A stretch of 64,000 nt of DNA from Echinarachnius parma. Lineage: Eukaryota > Echinodermata > Echinoidea > Clypeasteroida > Echinarachniidae. The DNA lies in assembly GCA_037951105.1 (NCBI GenBank), contig JBAMJV010001345.1, positions 74,501-138,500 on the forward strand, read 5' to 3'. A program made the translations under genes and the position numbers. Shown here piece by piece: positions 25,231-35,058 of this stretch. Each line of letters opens with the position of its first letter. Position 1 is the first letter of the stretch. Under the pieces are notes generated by a model. That model worked only from the letters and a program-made list of their open reading frames with translations. It was not told where the DNA came from and did not search any database.

Positions 25231-26500
25231 ATGACAGGAAAATGCATCACAGAGTACACATTCAAAAGAAGAGATCAAGCCTTGGCTATGAGTGAAAACA
25301 CATCAGTGAAAACAAAAGTGGGAGCCATCCAAAGCGATCCTCAGCTACTGTTTAAGAGACTCATAACACAAGAAAATCTCCAAGAGGCGTTTGATTATGA
25401 GCTGTGTAGCTATCCTCCTGCACTGTTCGAGAACAAGTTCACACCGCGACTGGAGAACAATTGACTGTTCACACCACGACTGGCAAACAAAGCTCAACTG
25501 GCTGATACACGTTGGAGACGTTTCATACCTCCAGGAGCATCTGTACATTCAATACATCTTAGATAGCGGAGCATTTTACTGCAGTCTGCACATGATCATC
25601 TGGAACAAAGGCCCATCATATGATGACATGATCTGCAAGCAGTATGTCTCGTATGTGGAGAATCACTATGATAAGCCAACTGTGGTGTTTGATGGCTACA
25701 TGAAGGGCCCGAGTACGAAATACGTCATCCACAGACGCTGAACTGGATTGCGCGTGTGTGTACCTGTACAAGTTTTCTGGTTCGATGGTATTCAACGGGA
25801 AGAAGGAGGACTTTCTCTCCTACATTAAAAACAAGCAGAAGTTCATCATGCTGCTTGACGGACATCTAAGACAGGTTGGGTGCCCTACAAAACATTATCC
25901 AGGAGATGATGATATATTCATTTTCCAGACTGCTATCACCATTACTGAGGCCGAGGGAATACATACCCATACTGTTCTTGGTGCAGATGATATGAAAAGT
26001 CTGGTTCTCCTTTGTTACCATGCCGAGACAACAATGCAGAACATGTTTCTTCGTCCGGAACCTCGGCACTGCGTGAAGAAGGAGCAAAGATGTTCGGACA
26101 TATCACTTCTGAAATCTGCACTGGGTGCTGGGTAACAGCATTTTATGCATGCATGCTTTCCTTGGCTGTGACACGACATCCCATATTCATGGATTTGGGA
26201 AGGGAACAGCTCTGAAGCTTGTTCGCACTAACAGTCTTTGGAGATCAAAGGAGTACAAAGGCTGATGTTATATCAGCAGGAGGGAACGCAATTGTTGGTC
26301 TATACAAAAGTTAGCCAGATGATAACCTGAACAGTCTCTGTCTTCAACGTATACATGAGAAGGTCAGCACCTGTAGCGTGCAACCTACTTATGCAGCTGC
26401 TTCTTTTCATAGCCAGTATGTATTCTTGTCAATGCAGCAATGGAAGGGAAATTAAATCCAGCCATTGGCCTGGGGTTGGAGTGAGCGAGATGGAGAATTT
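25231..26500 (+). pseudogene. Decayed element gene, PIN-like/Cys-rich family
   Basis: Several open segments in differing frames follow the order of a protein family I recall from repeat-associated predictions in marine invertebrates. An N-terminal block contains LQEAFDYELCSYPPALFE. A nuclease-like middle contains VVFDGYMKGPSTK, FLSYIKNKQKFI, HYPGDDDIFIFQTA and LGADDMKSLVLL, whose Asp residues recall a PIN/FEN-type site. A C-terminal stretch resembles a CDTT-containing region and a QQWKG block. The usual Cys-rich end is absent. It is broken in several places and not expected to make protein. The family assignment rests on memory of the pattern, not a search; the role in the element is unknown. 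Confidence 0.55.
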
Positions 26501-26540
26501 AGTCTGATTTCTTCAGACAAAGCTGCAGCTCCTAGGTAGC

Positions 26541-26960
26541 ACCACAATTGGCTTATCATAGTGTCTCTCCACATATGAGACATACTGCTTGCAGATGTCA
26601 TCATATGATGGACCTTTGTTCCAGATGATCCTGTGCAGACTGCAGTAATGCTCCGCTATCTAAGATGTATTGAATGTACCGATGCTCCTGGAGGCATGAA
26701 ACGTCTCCAAATTGTATCAGCCAGTTGAGCTTTGTTTGCCAGTCGTGGTATGAACTTGTTCTCCAGTCGTGGTGTGAACTTGTTCTCGAACAGTGCAGGA
26801 GGATAGCTACACAGCTCATAATCAAACGCCTCTTGGAGATTTTCTTGTGTTATGAGTCTCTTAAACAGTAGCTGAGGATCGATTTGGATGGCTCCCTCTT
26901 TTGTTTTCACTGATGTGTTTTCACTCATAGCCAAGGCTTGATCTCTTCATTTGATGTACT
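26541..26960 (-). pseudogene. Inverted partial copy of the element gene
   Basis: Minus-strand copy of the N-terminal part of the coding remnant at 25231-25693, again with LQEAFDYELCSYPPALFE. It is open for about 90 codons and keeps a segment (ANKAQLADTIW) that the plus-strand copy has in a different frame. It forms the inner end of the right arm. Confidence 0.6.
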
Positions 26961-28507
26961 CTGTGATGCATTTTCCTGTCATTCCATTCATGAACTAACA
27001 ATAGTTTCAAATGAGTTATCATAATTGTTTTTTTAAGCATTTCTAGCCAACAATGAAATGTAAAACATTCTTAAACATTAAGTCAAACATTTACTTTGAC
27101 GAATATTTAATATACAGACTGACTGAGCTAGGAAGGAGTTCTGTTAAGTTTTATGTATATTCAAATTTATGCAAATTAGGTATTCATGATTAATATGCTT
27201 GAAATGGCCACAATCATGTGTTTGACATTGACAATATGTATATAACGACAGAATTAATTCATAACATGTGTTATTTCCAATGATATATACATATGCCGTA
27301 CATGGCTGCCTTACAAAATATATTTATATGCAAATTAGCTATAAGGAGGGTGCTTAAATAATGTTGCAAATATACTATAATCTGGTCCATAACCTGGAAA
27401 CATGGTTTTATATACAATAAACATCTTTCTGTTGGGTTCGTATACTGAGATAAAGGCTTAGATGGAGGCCATTTTGAATAAATTATTTACAACTTTATGC
27501 AAATTAGGCATGATGGGATGCCGGAATGTTGCTAATTAGGGTACAATTGTGTTCATTGACCTTGGAAACATGGGTGTAGACACTTAGATTTACTTTTTAT
27601 GTGTCTCATATCTCGAGATATGGGATTAAGTGTCCTACATGGCGGCCATTTTGAATATATTTATATGCAAATTAGCTATAAAGGAGTGCTTAAAAGTTGC
27701 AAATATACTAACATTCTGTTCCATAACCTGGAAACATGGTTATATATACAATAAATATGTTTCTGTTGGGTTCATACTGAGATAAAGGCTTATATAGGAT
27801 ACATGGCGGCCATTTTGAATACATTATTTACAACTTTATGCAAATTAGGTATGATGGGTTGCCTGAATTTTGCTAATTAAGTTACAATTGTGTTCCTTGA
27901 CCTTGAAAACATGGGTGTAGACACCATAATTAACTTTTTAAGTGCTTCATATCCAGAGATATGGCCTTGAAAAGGCTGTATGGCGGCCATTTTGGATTTA
28001 TGCAAATTAGACCCTTATCCACCACTCCAATTTTTGTCAACTTTTAGTATGTTGTTTTGGTGGCTATTCTACAACATATACAAGTGGAATCGTTTCTGTT
28101 GCAATTAGTGGTGGGTTGACCCCCTTTTTTCATAATTTGACTGGACTATAATGCTATAATACAAAATCGACGCATGTTTTATAAAAACCTTTAGATGGTG
28201 TGCACATGGAGTTTCTTAATCAACCGTCGGGTTCTGACAACACTTTATGCCACAAGGAGGCATTTTGCATGCTTTATTACGACTGGGAACGATTTTCGCA
28301 GGCATGTTTGCATTTGCGACTGCGTACGGATTTCGCAGTGCGTACAGATTTAGCGTGACACCGGTAGGGACATTTTGGAATTGCAATGATTAAACTCGTT
28401 TTGTAGAGCGTCAAAACACATGGAAACTTAACATATTGTGTCACTTCATCAACATTAATGCGAATATCAATACTTTTAAGCCAATATACCACATCTGTAT
28501 AGCCATT

Positions 28508-28651
28508 TCATAAAAATGTTGCAATTGTTGTAAGTGTCCAATTATTGTAACTACCATGGCAACAGCCGTAATGCTCCATGCTAATTGGCTGTTGACCAAA
28601 TAGTTTCAATTATTGGGACACTTAATACAACAATTGGAAAAGATTTTTATG
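28508..28651. repeat. Palindromic MITE, about 145 bp
   Basis: Inverted ends: ATAAAAATGTTGCAATTGTT (left) and the complementary AACAATTGGAAAAGATTTTTAT (right, with a small gap), followed inside by TGTCCAATTATTG and CAATTATTGGGACA. Confidence 0.7.
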
Positions 28652-28663
28652 ATACGGGGCCCA

Positions 28664-28820
28664 GGGCCCCTCTGCAGATAGAGATACAATCGATTGTAAG
28701 TTAAAAGTAAATTGTAAGTCATACAATTTGCGCGTTTCATCCAGTCAGATTTACGCATTCAGGCACAATGAATACAAATCAACTTTATAATCGACTGCAT
28801 CTCTTTCTGCAACGGGGCCC
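28664..28820. repeat. GGGCCCC palindromic MITE, copy 1
   Basis: Ends GGGCCCC then TGCAGA-AGAGATACAATCGA, mirrored at the right as TCTCTTTCTGCAACGGGGCCC. Two better-preserved copies lie in the GDAP1-like gene at 56036-56201 and 58619-58784. Confidence 0.75.
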
Positions 28821-28824
28821 ATAA

Positions 28825-29456
28825 GTTGTTGTTTTTGTTGTGTTTTTTTTGTTGAGGCCTGCACAATTAAGCCCCCATCTTCATGCCCGTGATCATGACG
28901 CACAACTAATGTATTTGATATAATGTACATGATATTAGTAATTCCATCACCAAAGATTAGCAAAGTGGCGCTTTACGATAATGTATGTCAAATGTGGCAT
29001 TTTGTGCGTACATCCCTCATCTTTCCATGCAGTATTTATCTTCTAACCCTCATTTACATAATTATAGAGACGTTATTAGAATTGCAAGGAACATCTTTAG
29101 AGATTAATCTTACCTAGCAAGTTGCTAGGTTGAACATTTTACTTACTTATTAAAACAAAGAAATATTTTTAATATGTCTTGTTCATATTTGAAACATCAA
29201 GATAAAAAATACTTCAAGATTGTAACGTCACAATTATGGTTTAATTTTCATCTAATTGCAACCATATTTTGGCTTGTAGCCAATATTGGGTTGCAATTAC
29301 CTGAATAACAGTAACACATTTCAAAATGAACACAATTTTGTTCACCCTTTTTGCTAAACATCATAGTTTCTGTTTATTGATTTTATAGGGACGATTTTAG
29401 GGGAATTTGACAAAATCAATTCTTTCATATTTTACTTAAGCCTAAAAAAGGAGTAA
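28825..29456. other. Gene-free stretch
   Basis: AT-rich spacer between the foldback/MITE cluster and the UGT locus; no gene seen. Confidence 0.5.
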
Positions 29457-29678
29457 TGCCCGGCGCAGACAGAGCCGACTCGACTGGTTGTCATTCCGAT
29501 CGGCTAAGTTTTCAGTGCCTCGATCGCGACACACATTTTGCCAGTCGAGAGACAGTCGGATGCCAGTTGGGGCCGATTCAACGCGATAAATCTGCCCCGA
29601 CCGACCGGTACCGGGCCCAACTCTAGCCTGATTTAAACCAGTCGGATCGGGTCGAGTCGGCTCTGTCTGCGCCGGGCT
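29457..29678. repeat. Harbinger-type MITE, copy 3
   Basis: 222 bp with the same GCCCGGCGCAGACAGAGCC ends as copy 1 and perfect TAA duplications on both sides (29454-29456, 29679-29681). It lies under 200 bp beyond the stop codon of the UGT gene and so may sit in or next to its 3' UTR. Confidence 0.85.
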
Positions 29679-29872
29679 TAACTTGCTTGAATTTGATTAT
29701 CATACCAGCCCAGTCGTCCGCCTAAACATGGATCGACACAAACGCGAAACGACTAACAAGATTGATACGATTACGGACATGGTGAGGAGGACGATCACCA
29801 ATGAGGTAGTACTGTTGTATTCAATTAAAAATGATCAAAAACGAATGTCCTCCGATCCTCAGCTTGCTACGA

Positions 29873-30155
29873 TTAATCGGTCTTTGCTTTCGTGCTAAAC
29901 AGCAGTCGTTTACAACACCTCATCGCAAGGCGACACGAAAATAGAACGACAAGCACGACGAAAACGAGTACGGCAATGAGGAGGGCGATGACGTCGAGGA
30001 GAAAGTACTGGTACCAAGGGATGTCGTGGACCGGTGATCGCATATACTCGCCCCCGTGTTTCACGACGTGTTCGATCCAGAAGGCGGCCTTCTCTGCTGG
30101 TCGCATCGGGCGGTCGTGATAGATGGCCGACAAGCGACTCGCTGTGTCCTTATAT
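29873..30155 (-). CDS. UGT exon 4, membrane anchor
   Basis: 283 nt after an ACCCAG acceptor, phase 2. It begins YKDTASRLSAIYHDRPM, continues through FWIEHVVKHGGEYMRSPVHD and the family's WYQYFLLDV, then a single membrane span (about 25 hydrophobic residues), and ends CCKRLLFSTKAKTD before TAA. Confidence 0.92.
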
Positions 30156-33100
30156 CTGGGTGTATAGTAAGGAAGATAACAATTACAGGAACACATTTCA
30201 ATTAAATAAAATATAATGTAATGCTCATTTTGAAATTCTATTGTAAATATAATTGGTTTACATGGCGGTCAAGCGAATCGCCGCGTCCTTATGAATTTAT
30301 TTTGGTGTAAATTTGGAAGAATAAAATGGAAAGCCTATTTAAATTAATTACAATTTTTTTGTTTTTTTGTTTAGAGCATAATACTGTATATAATGGTCAT
30401 TTTGATATTCGATTTCAAATATTTAGTTTTTGGCAGATAAACGACTCACCCTGTTCGTATATATCTGGGTGTAAAGTAAAGAATATTGAAATAGAAAGTA
30501 TTACTCGTTGCTGGTTATTTGCTATCATTACAGTCTACTTGTATATGTGTGTATAAATATGGTCATTCTAAAGTGATTCATTATCTACATGAGTCATTTT
30601 CTGTGATATTTGAGATTTCAATCATATACCAATATCATTGTCAGATTGTTCCGAATGATGTGTGATAAAGGAGAACGTTTATACAGTGACAGTGGTTAAC
30701 AATTTTAACTTTTGATCGCAATACCAATAATAGTACGTACTGCCGAAATGGTCGGCTGTCATCAATGATCGAACAGCCTTCGTCAGCGTTGTGAAGTTAT
30801 TATAATACTGCCCATTGTTAATTCCAAAATGGAAAAGCGTCCTGGAACGCTTTTAAATTCAACAGCAGTAGAAGAGGGAAGAGGAGGTGTCGGAGGAGAA
30901 GAAGAACAAAAAAAGAGGCAGGAAAAAAAAACGACAGAAGTGAATAACGCTTTGCCATTGACTTACTGCTTTTCGTTGATAACGGCGTTGAGTGCGTGTA
31001 CGATCTTATCTGTGGTGATGGTCTTGATGTCGAGACTGAGGCCCATACCGCGGCTCGTCACCCGGGCAGCTACGTCCGGTTGGTCACCGATCAGGGGTAT
31101 GACCACGACGGGTACTGCGTGATAGAGCGCTTCGTACAGACCGTTATTCCCCCCTTGGTACATGAACGCACGAGTCTTGTTGTGACCTTGAGAATATCGA
31201 AAATGAAATCAAATTTATTTTCCAAACATAACACCAAAACATAACACAAATCACTGAGAGACACAAAGGGTAATTTGTTTACACATGGGAGCAAGCACAT
31301 AATTAGGTGTAGCTTGATAGTCAAGATAAAAAGGCTGTCATTTTGGACACCATCTATCTGGAGGTGATCGCAACATTTTACTTGGGGTTACGCCTAGGAT
31401 TTGTTGAAATCTGGCAACCTAACTTCTAAACTAAGTCATTATTTCGATTTGGACCAACGCCTATATATCTAATATTAGAGTAGTTTAAGTAGGAATATGG
31501 TAGTGCATATTTAACTGATTTAAGCAATTTAAGCCCTTGTCGCATTTCACCGGATAGCGTAAACTGACGTCCGACGGAGAGCAACATTTTCAATCCGTTT
31601 GTCTCCGTTCGTGGGCTTTTCTTGTTTGGAGAATACGTTCCATGTCAGGCGATGACAGTTGTTTTATCCGGCGGAATTTGTTGTGCATGCAACAATAGTG
31701 ACAACTTTCACCACCGGATAATTTGATTTCGCTCAATGTCTATCCGTCGGGCATCCGTCGGGCATCCGTTTACGCTATCCGGTGACATGTGACCAAATCC
31801 TAATGGCTGTGATTCAAATACAGTAGCCTAACACGGAGTAGTCACTAGAAAGCAATCGTTCAAAAAGGGCAACTGAAGTAGTAACGAACATATTTTAAGG
31901 GCACAAGTCTTCTGTTTGTGTCTGTGAAATAAGTGAACGTTCATCATGCCGGGATAGTTTCAATTAAACATTTAAACATAACATTCAACGTACCTAGTAG
32001 ATCGTTCTGCGGGAGCCAGTCCATCGTTCTGATGTTGGTTATGTTGCTGATGAACGCTGGGGGCGTCCCTCGGAACTGCCAGATCACCTTCTGCGGGAGC
32101 TGCGAGAATGCCTTTGCGAATATCTCAACGAACTCCTCTTGCATGTACGTGATGTAGGTCCCGAGAGAGAAAACGATGATTCCTGCGTCGCCTGAACTCT
32201 GCACGAATTCCTCCAGATCCTGGAAAATAATAGAAGGATAAAATCAAATTAGAGAGGATAGCATAAGATGGAGATATTATGATAAAAAATAGTAAATACA
32301 CGCTTGTATTTTGTTGTAACTGATTATTCTGTTCAATTCCTCTTGCATATACATGTACGTGATGTAGGTCCCGATAGAGAAAACGATAATTCCTGCGTCG
32401 CCTGAACTCTGCACGAATTCCTCCAGATTCTAGAAATAATAGGATAAAATCAAAATAGAGAGGAAAGCATAAGATGTAGATATTATGATGAAAATACACG
32501 CTTTTATTTTGTTGTAACTGATTATTCTATTCAGCTCCTCTTGCACGTGGTGTCGGTCCCGAGAGAGAAAACGATGATTCCATCATCGCCTGAACTATGC
32601 ACGAATTCTGACATGCTTATAGTTCCTGATAAAGAGATATTTACAAGGTTTAACAAAATCCAAACTACGACATGTACGAGGAAAGAGATTTAGTAATTTT
32701 GTTGATATGTGCAAAAAGTGATGAATGTTCGACAAAATGTGAATTTTTCGAGATCTGATATGTCTAGGTAATGCGTGAACATTTTATGTAAAGCGGTTAT
32801 TTTATGGCCAAGTAATGAGCGAAAATGCAAGTGATAATCGCTAACTAATTGCACTGATTTTTTACACAATTATAATTTTACAGTGGATCTTATCCGAACA
32901 CTTCAATCGTTAATATATTTTCGGCTAGTATGCTCCCCGGGGAGTTGAGAAAGTACGCAATATCATTGTGTGGGTTTGAAATGTACCTTATGACCATGGG
33001 TAATAATAATCTAATAATTATTTAAGCGCAGTAGTGTATATATTTATAGTAGCTGCGGTATATAAATGTTCATATCATTATTATTATTATTATTATAGTA

Positions 33101-34968
33101 GAATAGAAAAATTAGACAAAACAAAACCTGTTCCATGCTTCTATACAGGGTGGCCCTGCCGTATAATTAGCTGTACATAAGAATGGCTCACATTGTCTTG
33201 CAGTCATGCGGTCCTTCTGTACAGCTAATTATATGGCAGGCGATGGGGCGAGAATGTCTCATTGTTCAGAGGATCGCTGGAGACGAAAAAGTAGCAAATT
33301 TAGGAAACGACATTGCCTCAGAAAAATGGCCCTAGGATCCAAACGCCTTACCCAACATCAATGCTCATGGTATCATTTTGTTGGAAAAAGAATATTCTAC
33401 CCAATCAAACAAAAAACAATGACATTTGGTCGATGGTGTTGATGAAATTAACGATCGTAGGTGTTGCATCTTTTCTGGGCCACCCTGTATAGAGTTCCAA
33501 GTAAAATTTGTGGATTTGGACAATGTTCCTAGATCACTTTAAAGTTTAAGCAATTGAATCGATTGAATAGACGTGCCAACCGGTATTGAGGCGCACAATT
33601 CTAGTTTTCTTTCACACGGTCAAAAAATACCGTGATTGGTGTGACAAATTATTCCAATTGTGATTGCAATCCCGAGTTTGCCATCGTGTGAAACCCCTCT
33701 AAAACCCCTTCTTAATAAAAAAAATTTAAAAAATAGTCGCGGTGACGTCCTGATGTTATCCGGATGAGATCCTACACCGTTTCTATTAAGAAGCTCCAAT
33801 CGGGATAACATCAGGACGACATCCGGACGACATCGGGGTGAGGTTCACCCTAGTCGGGTCAGGGTGATAGCGCGGTAACGTCCGGACGACATCCTGATAA
33901 ACCTTGTATTAAGACGCGCGCGGAACGTTACCCGGGTAGATGACGTCATGGCCGTGAACAAAAAACACAGCGCGCCCCGATACTCCATGTCGCCCCAGCT
34001 GTTGGCGTGATGAGGGAGGTGCGGTTGTTATGGTAACCTACCCGAGTGAGGATTTTGCGGATGCTAGATTAAGATTGGGTCCGAAGGCTCGCCGCGTGTT
34101 TTACGACCTGACCCCTTACTGTTTCTCATCCACATGTCGCTCGGGTAATATCGAGGTGAGGTTTATTTTTCCCAATTAAGAAGGGGTTTTAGTAACAGAC
34201 AAAACACATATTTGTTTAGTTCGGTGCCCCTGATTTGCGCTATTATTCCAAGACTCAGGGTCAGACATCATACTGTGTCGATAACAACAAAAAGGGTAAC
34301 AAGTTTGGCTCCGATGGCTCCTAGTTTGTCACGACATCCATTCATGGGTTCTTTATCCAAAAATGACGTCATACATAATACGATGTGTACGTCCCTATCC
34401 GTAGGTGACGCAATGCAAACAATAGTTGAAGACGTATGAGAATAGTCATGTTTAATTTTGGAATGTCCGACTAGAGAGCTATACGTACAGCACAAATATC
34501 CGTCTTCTGTAATCTTTATACATGTATGTTCTCAAACAGGAAAAAACGTAAATCAGCCTCACAATACACTCATAAGACGACAATGTTTGCAAAGGTTAAA
34601 TCACACATTTATCATGGAAAGTATTTTCCATGGTAGTACTATCCAATATCATGTGCTATATACTGTGTGATTTTTTTTTCTCTCTTGTTGTTAACAGAAT
34701 CGCGGATGCAATGGTATAATTTTGTTTTAAAAAAAAATCAACACTGACGAATAATCACTTTGAATGTATGACGGAATGAATTGATAACGAACGGACGAAT
34801 GAATTGATAACGAACGGACGGATAAACTTTTGGATGTATGAATTAATAAACAGATAAATAGATCAACGAACAAGCTGAAAGAACGAATGACTAACACAAA
34901 TCAGTCAATCAATAAATGAACCAATCAATCAATCAATCAGTCAATCAATAAATTAACAAATCAATCAT

Positions 34969-35058
<90 letters not shown>

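Larger units (their letters stand above)
23926..28372. mobile_element. Foldback element of about 4.4 kb
   Basis: The left part (23926-25693) and the right part (26541-28372) are inverted copies, diverged by roughly a few to ten percent and by indels, around an unpaired centre of about 850 bp. The outermost pairing, starting CCGGTGT, covers about 100 bp with GCGAAATCCGT and CAGTCGCAAATG words; long AT-rich arms follow. Each arm holds about five subterminal repeats, period about 170 bp, built on ATTCAAAATGGCCGCCAT preceded by TTTGCATA and followed by an ATATCTC or TTTATCTCAGTAT half. The centre carries the coding remnant listed next, and the right arm carries an inverted copy of its first part. 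Unlike ordinary MITEs it is large and contains coding DNA. Superfamily unknown. Confidence 0.8.

Noticed and set aside
23926-28372. Foldback as an assembly artefact
   Set aside because: The two arms differ by many substitutions and indels and the right arm keeps parts that the left has in other frames, so it is a real, aged structure.
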